Below are positions 6,849-12,749 of a stretch of DNA of 13,448 bases, piece after piece; the stretch's first letter is position 1, and each line of letters begins with the position of its first letter. A program made the translations under genes and the position numbers. The stretch lies in NCBI GenBank assembly GCA_002327685.1, contig DCXN01000018.1, forward strand, positions 1-13,448, read 5' to 3'. The notes under the pieces were generated by a model. That model did not search any database. It saw only the letters and a list, made by a program, of their open reading frames with translations, and had not been told where the DNA came from. The DNA is from Patescibacteria group bacterium UBA2135 (GTDB lineage: Bacteria > Patescibacteriota > Minisyncoccia > Phycocordibacterales > UBA2135).

Positions 6849-8099
6849 TTAGAGCTCTATATCCCCGACATTACCTTGAGTTGTAGTTCCGTCTTTCCTG
6901 TTTTTTATCTCAATGGCTTCCGTACCTTTTTCAAGCGTTTTCTCGCTAACGATCATCTGTTTTGGAATACCAATGAGATCCGCATCGGCAAATTTAACTC
7001 CGACGCTCACATCTCTATCGTCATACAACACTTCAATATTTTTTCCACGCAATTGGTCATATATCTTATCTGCCTGATTTTTAATTCTTGATTCCTTACT
7101 CAAGCACAAAAGATGATACGTAAACGGCGCTACCGATCCCGGCCAAACAATTCCTTTTTCGTCCGAGAGTGCTTCAACAATTGTTCCCATGAGTCGCCCT
7201 AGCCCGAGTCCATACGAACCCATGTACACATATTGCTCCTTACCGTCTTCGTTTTTATACGTCAGCCCGAGCGCTTTTGAATATTTCTCTCCAAGTGAAT
7301 AAATATCCCCTACCTCAACGCTACGCGCCTCCTTAAGGTCTAAAGAGCTCCTGTCTATGCCAAAGTCCGCAAAAATATCTTCCGAGTCGTCGTCTTTGTT
7401 AACCGCAACACCTGTTTTTTCATCATACAAAATAGTATCCTCTCCCGCATCCGTAATAGTCTGAAACTCAAAAGAATATTTTGAAAAACTACCGCCCGAA
7501 GACATGGTGAGATACGTCTGGTCACCAATACCGAGCCGTTTGAAAATAGTCATATACACCTCTTTCATTTTCTCATAAAATTTCTCATGCTCCTCTTTGC
7601 TGCGCGAAAAATCATACAAATCTTTCATGAGAAATTCCCGTCCGCGCATGATGCCAGACTTTGCCCGAAGCTCGTTACGAAACTTTGTCTGAAACTGGTA
7701 TGCATAAATTGGCAGATCTTTGTACGAAGAAACAAAGTTGGTCATAATGTTGGTAAGTGGTTCTTCGTGAGTGAACGCGAGCCTCAGTTCAGTGCCATTT
7801 TTTAGTGTTGTTTTGAACCAATCGTCCACAACCTTGTCATCCCATCTGTTTGTCTTTTCCCAGAGTTCTTTTTTTTGAAGAGCAGTCATAAGCATCTCTT
7901 GCCCGCCCACACTGTTGAGCTCCTCGCGGATAATGTTTTCTATTTTTGAAAGTACACGCAAACCAAGTGGCAGATACGCATAGACACCAGCCATTTCTTT
8001 ATGAATAAATCCAGCACGAATCAGAAGCTGAGCATTTTTTGCAACTTCATCTTTGAGCGCTTCTTTTCTAGTTTTTGTAAAAAGTTGAGAAAGTAACAT
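6849..8099 (-). CDS. proS: Proline-tRNA ligase, short form without editing domain
   Basis: 416 residues. It charges tRNA-Pro with proline. Class II motifs are clear: motif 1 GVYAYLPLGLRVLSKI (38-53), motif 2 KFRNE...RGREFLMKD (139-160) and motif 3 GSYGLGLGRL (294-303). Proline-pocket residues are in FTHEEP (109-114), and an anticodon-binding domain closes the chain (about 325-416). Standard bacterial enzymes are about 570 residues because an Ala-tRNA-Pro editing domain (INS) of about 180 residues lies between motifs 2 and 3. Here only about 25 residues separate the two flanking conserved stretches (233-258), so cis editing is missing, as in alphaproteobacteria. It is the first gene of the wall operon. 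Confidence 0.95.
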   Translation of the reverse strand: MLLSQLFTKTRKEALKDEVAKNAQLLIRAGFIHKEMAGVYAYLPLGLRVLSKIENIIREELNSVGGQEMLMTALQKKELWEKTNRWDDKVVDDWFKTTLKNGTELRLAFTHEEPLTNIMTNFVSSYKDLPIYAYQFQTKFRNELRAKSGIMRGREFLMKDLYDFSRSKEEHEKFYEKMKEVYMTIFKRLGIGDQTYLTMSSGGSFSKYSFEFQTITDAGEDTILYDEKTGVAVNKDDDSEDIFADFGIDRSSLDLKEARSVEVGDIYSLGEKYSKALGLTYKNEDGKEQYVYMGSYGLGLGRLMGTIVEALSDEKGIVWPGSVAPFTYHLLCLSKESRIKNQADKIYDQLRGKNIEVLYDDRDVSVGVKFADADLIGIPKQMIVSEKTLEKGTEAIEIKNRKDGTTTQGNVGDIEL

Positions 8100-8107
8100 T
8101 ATTCACA

Positions 8108-8136
8108 ATCATAGCCCAAAAAACACAAGAGTTCAA
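8108..8136 (-). promoter_or_regulatory. Promoter of the proS-mre operon, probably leaderless
   Basis: On the minus strand TTGAAC (8131-8136), 17 bases, TATGAT (8108-8113). Eight bases separate the -10 from the proS ATG, so transcription should begin at or within a base or two of the start codon. No ribosome binding site exists or would fit. It sits between the upstream terminator and proS, which defines the operon start. Confidence 0.72.
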
Positions 8137-8141
8137 ACACT

Positions 8142-8172
8142 AAAAAAGCCGCGCTCAAGAAGCGCGGCTTTT
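8142..8172 (-). terminator. Strong intrinsic terminator of the 8200 gene
   Basis: AAAAGCCGCGCT (8144-8155) and AGCGCGGCTTTT (8161-8172) form a 12-bp stem with a 5-base loop. On the minus strand it ends in six T. It isolates the wall operon from the upstream gene. Confidence 0.9.
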
Positions 8173-8199
8173 CACTTGGAAATCAAACTTTCAGGTAAA

Positions 8200-8694
8200 T
8201 CAATCTTCGTTTACCAAATTCAACTTCCCCGCAAGCTCATAAGGCACAATCAGAACATCATCTCTGGTTGGGGGAAGTAACTTTATGTCTGGACTCACAC
8301 CACATTCAATAAGCTCGTAGTAAAGCCAGAAAGTGAGTGCGAAATATGGGTTCCCAGTCTCTCTAACAATAGGAGGGTGAATAAAGAATTGTGCTCGTTT
8401 CCCAGCAGTTCTTTTGACACCGCATGCAAAGAAAAGGACACAAGCACTCCGACACAAACCTGTTGAGTGAAGGTGTATGTTAATATCGTTCTTCCGAATA
8501 AATTGAGCCAACTTAAAGGCCGCGGCTACATCACCACCCCGTGAGTTTACATGAATCGTATCTCCAGGCTCCAACTCACGCAAAACCGATTCAATATATT
8601 TAGGGGTAATTTTACCAACAACGTTCACGGTTTTTGCATAAACGGGATTTGTAAGAGAAAACAAAAGCACTACGATCAGCAGAGCTCGCTTCAT
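8200..8694 (-). CDS. Exported ClpP/crotonase-fold protein (COG3904-like)
   Basis: 164 residues. A signal peptide is clear: MKRALLIVVLLFSLTNPVYA with cleavage after Ala20. The mature part has the ClpP/SppA-like core: HVNSRGGDVAAAF (48-60) with the oxyanion glycines 53-54, CRSACVLFFACG (81-92) with candidate nucleophile Ser83, and FFIHPP (103-108) with candidate His106. This is the pattern of small predicted periplasmic proteins grouped as COG3904; proteolytic activity is not shown for them as a rule. Cysteines at 81, 85, 91 and 131 could form disulphides outside the cell. It has its own promoter and a leader shared with the gene at 13365, and its own terminator, so it is a single-gene unit between rseP and proS. 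Confidence 0.8.
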   Translation of the reverse strand: MKRALLIVVLLFSLTNPVYAKTVNVVGKITPKYIESVLRELEPGDTIHVNSRGGDVAAAFKLAQFIRKNDINIHLHSTGLCRSACVLFFACGVKRTAGKRAQFFIHPPIVRETGNPYFALTFWLYYELIECGVSPDIKLLPPTRDDVLIVPYELAGKLNLVNED

Positions 8695-8738
8695 GTGAGA
8701 TCCCTTTCCTTTTTATGCCAATAGGCTTCCTGAGCCAT
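8691..8738 (-). CDS. Candidate 15-residue upstream ORF overlapping the next start
   Basis: An ATG at 8738 opens MAQEAYWHKKERDLT, whose TGA stop overlaps the ATG of the exported protein as ATGA. Such an overlap is typical of translational coupling. The AAGGAAAGG that serves the main gene lies inside this ORF. The second copy of the leader (13365) has the matching ORF beginning MVQGVCWLRKER. Most differences change amino acids, so conservation may be at RNA level and the peptide itself may be irrelevant. Confidence 0.35.
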   Translation of the reverse strand: MAQEAYWHKKERDLT

Positions 8739-8757
8739 TTCAAGCAATCATATCTGT
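8695..8757 (-). promoter_or_regulatory. Shared leader, copy 1
   Basis: The 5' leader of the exported protein gene. An 18-nt block ending AAATGG (8735-8752) is identical to 13362-13379. The following 38 nt align without gaps to copy 2 with 11 differences, 10 of them transitions, and end in the ribosome-binding AAGGAAAGG. Two small hairpins compete for the same AGCC: GGCT-CAGGA-AGCC and GCC-TATT-GGC. In copy 2 the first can still form with G-U pairs. Confidence 0.65.
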
Positions 8758-8762
8758 ATGTG

Positions 8763-8791
8763 GTATAACACAGTAGATATAGACATGTCAA
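8763..8791 (-). promoter_or_regulatory. Promoter of the exported-protein gene
   Basis: On the minus strand TTGACA (8786-8791), 17 bases, TTATAC (8763-8768). The perfect -35, the spacing, the TG after the -35 and the GTG before the -10 are all repeated in the promoter at 13390-13418. Confidence 0.8.
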
Positions 8792-8818
8792 GTGCTGGTG
8801 GTCTGAGTCTTCTCCCTG

Positions 8819-8863
8819 GCAAGGTCCGGCATCGCACAGAGGGCTCTGCCCGGCTGACCTTGC
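8819..8863. repeat. GC-rich hairpin after rseP
   Basis: GCAAGGTC (8819-8826) pairs with GACCTTGC (8856-8863), continued by CGG with CCG after a 3-base bulge; inside, GGGC-AGA-GCCC forms on the minus strand. No T run follows on either strand, so it is not a standard terminator. It lies 23 bases after the rseP stop and may protect that 3' end. Confidence 0.6.
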
Positions 8864-8885
8864 GAAGCATTTGCGAAATATTTTA

Positions 8886-9995
8886 TTATTCAACAAATAG
8901 ACGCGCAATGTCATTATAAGTAACAACAACCATAAGGAGAATAAGAAGGACAAAGCCAATTGCATGTACAGTATTTATGATTTTTGGGTTCATAGGTGAG
9001 CCTTTGATAGTTTCAATAAAAAGAAAGAGTAAGCGGCCGCCGTCAAGCGCTGGAATTGGAAGCAAGTTTAAGACGCCGAGATTAATTGAAATAAATGCGA
9101 CAAAGCCAAGCAAGTAAACAAATCCGAGATTCGTCGCGTCTCCTACAAGCGAGACAATACCAACTGGCCCCGCGAGATTTGCAAAATCTGCAGTGCCTTT
9201 AAACGCATCTGCAACAAGCCCTGCAAACGCAACCACTACCGCGCCTATAAGCATGACAGTTGTCTTTCCTCCTTCCCACACTGCGCGATGCGGCGGCAAG
9301 CTCACGATACCAACCGAACTCATCGCAATACCGATAGCAGGTGTATCGCCAATGATACCGCGACGCGGAGTAAGCGCCACTGTTTTTATTTCTTCTCCGC
9401 GCTTATAGGTAAGCATAAATTCTTCTTCGTCGTGTCCCACAATAAAATTCTGAACTATTTCACTGCTCGGAGTATCTACTATTTCCCCTTCTTCTCCTGA
9501 CTCCAACGAAAGGATAATATCCCCCGCTTGCAATTTCACTTCTTCCGCTGGAGAATTATTCTCCACAGCTGTGATAATCAACTGCTCGTTCATTACAGAC
9601 GCGCCTACTGGAGCGGCATCAGTTGGCATTGGAAGACCTGCCATAAAACCTACTGAAGTCAAAACCCACGCGAGTAGAAAATTAAAACCAACACCAGCAA
9701 CTATTACAGCCGCTTGAATCCATTTTGGTTTGTTTACAAAACTCCGAGCGCTATCAGGGCCACGCAAAGATTCTTCATCCGGATTTTCACCGAAAATCCT
9801 CACAAATCCACCGAACGGAATAAGGTTGAATGTGTATTCTGTCTCCCCTTTTTTAATGCCAAAAAGTTTTGGTGGAAATCCAAGCCCGAATTCATCAACA
9901 CGAATACCCGTTTTTTTCGCAACAATAAAATGCCCGAACTCATGAACGAGTATGAGAATGGCCAGCACAATAAGAAAAATTATAATGTTCATCAA
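8886..9995 (-). CDS. rseP: Site-2 membrane metalloprotease RseP
   Basis: 369 residues. An intramembrane zinc protease of family M50 that cleaves anti-sigma factors or leftover signal peptides inside the membrane. The zinc motif HEFGH (18-22) sits in the first helix. One PDZ domain lies at about 135-208 (NNSPAEEVKLQAGDIILSL). The third metal ligand is in NLLPIPALDGG (310-320, Asp318). Four hydrophobic helices are visible (about 3-25, 95-118, 245-263 with 290-312, and 343-360). E. coli RseP has two PDZ domains and about 450 residues; the one-PDZ form is normal elsewhere. The ATG at 9992 is an equally good start. It follows frr with a 69-base spacer holding two hairpins. Confidence 0.94.
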   Translation of the reverse strand: MMNIIIFLIVLAILILVHEFGHFIVAKKTGIRVDEFGLGFPPKLFGIKKGETEYTFNLIPFGGFVRIFGENPDEESLRGPDSARSFVNKPKWIQAAVIVAGVGFNFLLAWVLTSVGFMAGLPMPTDAAPVGASVMNEQLIITAVENNSPAEEVKLQAGDIILSLESGEEGEIVDTPSSEIVQNFIVGHDEEEFMLTYKRGEEIKTVALTPRRGIIGDTPAIGIAMSSVGIVSLPPHRAVWEGGKTTVMLIGAVVVAFAGLVADAFKGTADFANLAGPVGIVSLVGDATNLGFVYLLGFVAFISINLGVLNLLPIPALDGGRLLFLFIETIKGSPMNPKIINTVHAIGFVLLILLMVVVTYNDIARLFVE

Positions 9996-10005
9996 TTTAA
10001 GATAT

Positions 10006-10051
10006 AAGATTTATGATTCAAGATTTATGAAACACGAAAATTCATAAATCT
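10006..10051. repeat. Direct repeat plus hairpin between frr and rseP
   Basis: AAGATTTATGA occurs at 10006-10016 and 10020-10030. The second copy pairs with TTCATAAATCT (10041-10051) to form an 11-bp stem with a 9-base loop. Confidence 0.6.
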
Positions 10052-10053
10052 GT

Positions 10054-10079
10054 GAAATTTCGGCTTAGACCGAAATTTC
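10054..10079 (-). repeat. Hairpin that includes the frr stop codon
   Basis: GAAATTTCGG (10054-10063) and CCGAAATTTC (10070-10079) form a perfect 10-bp stem with the TAA stop of frr in the loop. No T run follows, so it probably tunes rather than ends transcription into rseP. Confidence 0.6.
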
Positions 10080-10616
10080 TTTCTTTTTTCGCTCTACAGA
10101 CGCGTCAAGCGATTTATTTGTTTCATCAACGTTTTCCTGCATTTCATCTTTAAGTCGAAACTTATCGTCTTCGGGAATTTCTCCGGAACGTTCTTTCTTT
10201 TGGATATCTTCCCAAACTTCATCACGCGCAGTACGTACCGATACACGCGCGTCTTCGTGTTTGCTCTTTACTATTTTAAGGAGCGACTCTCTGCGTTCAG
10301 CTGTTAACTCTGGAAAAATGACACGCACCCCTTGATCATCAACAATGACAGAAACACCAAGATTAGCACTGGCAATCGCAGATTCAATTGCCCGAATTTG
10401 ATCTTTTTCCCACGGCGCAATACGAATTGTTCTCGCGTCCTCTACTGTAACGCCGGCAATATTATTGATTGGAACTTGCGCGCCATATGAAGCAACTCGC
10501 ACACCATCAAAAAGAGCCGGCGTCGCCCGACCCGTTCTCACACGCGAAAGTTCTTGCAAAAGCCAATCTTTTGCTTCGTTAAGCCGTTTTTTAAATGTAG
10601 AAAAATCGTAAGACAT
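10065..10616 (-). CDS. frr: Ribosome recycling factor
   Basis: 183 residues, matching the usual 185. With EF-G it splits the post-termination ribosome. Family features are complete: RVRTGRATPALFDGVRV (25-41), domain II with VPINNIAGVTVEDARTIRI and PWEKDQIRAIESAI, and the C-terminal helix pair with RSGEIPEDDKFRLKDEMQ. The ATG at 10616 gives the standard MSYDFSTF start; a TTG at 10643 would add nine residues taken from the MITE end and is rejected. No Shine-Dalgarno precedes the ATG, because the mobile element lies 14 bases upstream. In many bacteria pyrH is upstream and uppS downstream; neither is here. Confidence 0.95.
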   Translation of the reverse strand: MSYDFSTFKKRLNEAKDWLLQELSRVRTGRATPALFDGVRVASYGAQVPINNIAGVTVEDARTIRIAPWEKDQIRAIESAIASANLGVSVIVDDQGVRVIFPELTAERRESLLKIVKSKHEDARVSVRTARDEVWEDIQKKERSGEIPEDDKFRLKDEMQENVDETNKSLDASVERKKKEISV

Positions 10617-10630
10617 ATTTAAAAGTATTA

Positions 10631-10821
10631 AGAGCCTGTTCAATATCTCACCGCAAATATGAAAAAATAGAGAAAAGTCTTGCTTGCCGGATAAAATCCC
10701 ATAATTTTGGCTGCAAATTTCTCAAATTTCGTCAAAATATCTCGATATTCTTTCTCAATTTTCAAAATTTTCGCTCAAAATTCTGAAATTTTATCTCGAC
10801 ATGAGATATTGAACAGGCTCT
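10631..10821. mobile_element. MITE-like element with perfect 20-bp terminal inverted repeats
   Basis: AGAGCCTGTTCAATATCTCA at 10631-10650 is repeated as its exact reverse complement at 10802-10821, bounding 191 bp. The inside is AT-rich, has no ORF of note, and contains near-repeats around TTTCTCAA and TCGCTCAAAATTC. AAGTAT flanks both sides (10623-10628 and 10822-10827), two bases off the left end, and may be a remnant of target duplication. No transposase is in the window, so it would move in trans. The ends read outward as TTGAACAGGCTCT, supplying a -35-like TTGAAC toward frr. Confidence 0.82.
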
Positions 10822-10834
10822 AAGTATATGATAT

Positions 10835-10873
10835 TTAGTATTTAGTATGTTGAAGATTATATGAAAAATTCAT
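10835..10873 (-). CDS. Candidate 12-residue leader peptide upstream of the MITE
   Basis: ATG at 10873 preceded by AAGGAA four bases upstream encodes MNFSYNLQHTKY. The start and part of the ribosome-binding site lie in a perfect hairpin (arms 10856-10865 and 10869-10878), so translation may be controlled by structure. It could be the original translation start of something displaced by the MITE, a leader peptide, or chance. Confidence 0.3.
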   Translation of the reverse strand: MNFSYNLQHTKY

Positions 10874-10892
10874 ATAATTCCTTCGCTCGGTT

Positions 10893-10923
10893 GAAGTGAA
10901 TGAGAGCAAACTCTCTTCACTTC
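10893..10923 (-). promoter_or_regulatory. Stable hairpin near the 5' end of the frr-side transcript
   Basis: GAAGTGAA + GAGAG (10893-10906) pairs with CTCTC + TTCACTTC (10911-10923) with one bulged base and a 4-base loop, 13 pairs in all. It would begin a few bases after the transcription start predicted from 10937-10945. No T run follows. It may stabilise the mRNA or be part of an attenuator. Confidence 0.5.
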
Positions 10924-10936
10924 TCCCTCGCTTGAA

Positions 10937-10945
10937 ATTATAACA
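10937..10945 (-). promoter_or_regulatory. Extended -10 promoter upstream of the MITE and frr
   Basis: On the minus strand TGTTATAAT, a perfect extended -10. No clear -35 is seen. It lies in the 185-base gap between the hydrolase stop and the MITE and points toward frr, so a transcript from here would cross the whole element. Confidence 0.5.
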
Positions 10946-11006
10946 TGAATTCGCTAAGAAATACCGCTGTTCAACAATCAAACATTGAGTTTTTAACATC
11001 TTTGAA

Positions 11007-11858
11007 TTATTGAGCGAAAAAAGTTTTGAGTTGTGTATAAATGTCTTCGGGTATATCACCGTGGAGGCCATCAGGAAAGAGGAATTGCGCATTTTTGTTT
11101 TGGGTAAGCGCATCCTTGAGAAGAAGTGCGTGCGAAAACGGGATTTGTTCATCTTGCTTTGGATGGATAATGAGGACAGGAATAGAAAGCGTTTTTACAG
11201 CATTCAAGGGGGATATTTCTCGCGCTGACTCGTTGAAGAATAGGCGTGACCACAAAAGCATAAGCTCAGTCATCGGCTTTTTTAAAATAAATAATCGCGA
11301 ATACACATCCACACCGAGCGTTGGTAAATCGGCGAATGAAGCATAACTTGCAACTGCCTTAATGCGCGTGTCTTCCGACGCAGAAAGAAGTCCAACAGCT
11401 CCGCCAAGTGAAAACCCTAAAATACCGACCTCTTCATATCCTCGCGATTCCAAAAAATTAATGGCCTCTGAAATATCATACCGCTCTTTAATTCCCAATG
11501 TTGTATATACCCCATCACTCTCCCCGAAATAGCGCATATCAAGAAGGAGAAGCGTAAAGTCATCATGAAGGCGCCCAGCAAATGAAAGCATGTCCCGTTT
11601 GTCTGCGGGATATCCGTGTAAGATCATCACCGCGCGTTTTTTCTTTCTCGTTTGAGGATTTTCAATAAGCCATGCCGAGAGTGTTAATTTATCAGCTGTA
11701 GTAATCGTCACCTCTTCAATGGTGAGGCCAAAATCGGTAGGAGTAAGTGGGATATCTATTTTTGGCGGCCGTATGACAGAATAAAAATTCCACAGCGAAA
11801 TTATGACAAATCCTGCGATAAAAATTCCAGTATAAAGGAGGATTTTTGTTAAGCCCAT
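11007..11858 (-). CDS. Membrane-anchored alpha/beta hydrolase
   Basis: 283 residues. One N-terminal hydrophobic helix (about 5-23) anchors the protein, with the catalytic domain probably outside. The alpha/beta-hydrolase fold is clear: oxyanion stretch ILHGYPADK (79-87), nucleophile elbow GFSLGG with Ser150, acid Asp236 in HPKQDEQIP, and His266 in DGLHGD. It resembles the BAAT/YqkD/FrsA-like serine hydrolases of COG1073; the substrate cannot be read from sequence. It starts 3 bases after the delta' gene and is cotranscribed with it. After its stop codon comes a 185-base gap that holds the frr-side promoter and hairpins. Confidence 0.88.
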   Translation of the reverse strand: MGLTKILLYTGIFIAGFVIISLWNFYSVIRPPKIDIPLTPTDFGLTIEEVTITTADKLTLSAWLIENPQTRKKKRAVMILHGYPADKRDMLSFAGRLHDDFTLLLLDMRYFGESDGVYTTLGIKERYDISEAINFLESRGYEEVGILGFSLGGAVGLLSASEDTRIKAVASYASFADLPTLGVDVYSRLFILKKPMTELMLLWSRLFFNESAREISPLNAVKTLSIPVLIIHPKQDEQIPFSHALLLKDALTQNKNAQFLFPDGLHGDIPEDIYTQLKTFFAQ

Positions 11859-11861
11859 ATT

Positions 11862-12566
11862 CTATTTATAAGTAGGAACAATAAGCGATAAGTGTTCAAA
11901 TACAAGTTTCAGCGATGGTACACGAGTGGCAAGATGTCTTCGCGCCTGTATAATTTCTTCTAAAGAGTGATTTATATTTTCTGTCCGTTTTTTTGAGTCT
12001 TTATCACGCCACAATACTATTTCAAGCTGGTTTAAGAATTTTTGCGCGGCATTTTTATCCTTTTCTTTAATTATATTCTGTATTAGTAAAAGCCGTTTGG
12101 AAGAAGAAGATTTTAAGAATTCCAATATTTCTTTTTCGTACGACACACCATATGACTGCACGTCTACGTGCGCTGGAATAATCGTTGCTCGGGATAATAA
12201 TGTGGGAAAAATTCCAGCAAGTGATGAAACAATAATAAAAAAATGAGTTCCTTCGGTTGGTTCTTCAAATATTTTCAAAAGCGCGTTTTGAGCTTCATTG
12301 GTAATCGTAGTAAATGTAATGATAAAAAATTTATGTCCCCCGCCTACCGCCCTTCGCGACTGAAGTACGCGAAGCATTTTCCCGTCATCAATACCAAATG
12401 ATTCAAAATCTTTGCACCAAAAATCCGGATTGCCTCGTGTGGAGACATTGTGTTCTTTCTCTAAAAATGCCACGAGTTCGGGGAGAGTATTTTCTTTATT
12501 TCCTTCAATAATATACGCGTGGTGTAAATTGTTAGAATGTGGAATGTGGAATGTGGAATGTGGCAT
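11862..12566 (-). CDS. holB: DNA polymerase III delta' subunit (clamp loader)
   Basis: 234 residues from the ATG at 12566; shorter than E. coli delta' (334), as in other reduced genomes. Delta' is the fixed subunit of the clamp loader that opens the sliding clamp. The recognisable core is HHAYIIEGN near the start, then the AAA+ stretch ITNEAQNALLKIFEEPTEGT with the sensor-1 strand FFIIVSS and PTLLSRA, where the Ser-Arg of the arginine-finger motif is kept. No Walker A loop is visible, which is usual for delta'. The first residues (HSTFHIPHS) are encoded by four GAATGTG repeats, so the true start is uncertain. An in-frame ATA, five bases after GAGGAG (12602-12607), is an alternative. Confidence 0.85.
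   Translation of the reverse strand: MPHSTFHIPHSNNLHHAYIIEGNKENTLPELVAFLEKEHNVSTRGNPDFWCKDFESFGIDDGKMLRVLQSRRAVGGGHKFFIITFTTITNEAQNALLKIFEEPTEGTHFFIIVSSLAGIFPTLLSRATIIPAHVDVQSYGVSYEKEILEFLKSSSSKRLLLIQNIIKEKDKNAAQKFLNQLEIVLWRDKDSKKRTENINHSLEEIIQARRHLATRVPSLKLVFEHLSLIVPTYK
12535..12562. repeat. Four tandem copies of a 7-base unit at the holB start
   Basis: GAATGTG is repeated exactly at 12535, 12542, 12549 and 12556. It lies within codons 2-11 of the delta' ORF. Seven is not a multiple of three, so gain or loss of a unit would shift the frame relative to the ATG at 12566. Confidence 0.85.
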
Positions 12567-12613
12567 ATTGTTTTTAATAAAAGCACTTCGTCTTATATTA
12601 ACTCCTCGGCTCA

Positions 12614-12641
12614 AAAATAGAAAAGTGAACTTTTCTATTTT
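12614..12641. repeat. AT-rich palindrome upstream of holB
   Basis: AAAATAGAAAAGT and ACTTTTCTATTTT, 13-base perfect arms separated by two bases. It lies between a possible promoter (12660-12668) and the holB start, so it may be an operator, a leader hairpin or a weak terminator. Confidence 0.65.
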
Positions 12642-12659
12642 ATTCGCTCTACGTCGCTA

Positions 12660-12668
12660 ATAATACCA
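12660..12668 (-). promoter_or_regulatory. Possible extended -10 promoter for holB and hydrolase
   Basis: On the minus strand TGGTATTAT, an extended -10 with a 5/6 hexamer, just downstream of the terminator at 12673-12707. No -35 is recognisable because that site would be in the terminator stem. Confidence 0.4.
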
Positions 12669-12672
12669 TATT

Positions 12673-12707
12673 AAAAATGCCCCGTGCGCATATACGCGCA
12701 CGGGGCA
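12673..12707 (-). terminator. Strong intrinsic terminator of the last gene
   Basis: GCCCCGTGCGC (12679-12689) and GCGCACGGGGC (12696-12706) form an 11-bp GC-rich stem with a six-base loop; on the minus strand it is followed by A and five T. It lies 43 bases after the stop codon of the 12750 gene. Confidence 0.9.
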
Positions 12708-12749
12708 AATGTTAAAACTCTAAGATTCTAAGGTGCAAAACCCAAAGTT

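Noticed and set aside
8741..8752. TGA read-through or recoding in the shared leader (ATG ATT GCT TGA)
   Set aside because: In that frame several differences between the copies are synonymous, but copy 1 has a second stop (TAA) soon after, and nothing else suggests a recoded UGA. Retained only as a hint of RNA structure.
8612..8965. 117-residue minus-strand reading frame across the rseP end and the leader
   Set aside because: It runs through the rseP 3' end, a hairpin, a promoter and the exported-protein start in other frames; its similarity to the N-terminus of the last gene's frame is explained by the shared leader DNA.
10617..10643. TTG start of frr at 10643
   Set aside because: The extra nine residues come from the MITE inverted repeat; the ATG at 10616 gives the family-typical N-terminus and length.
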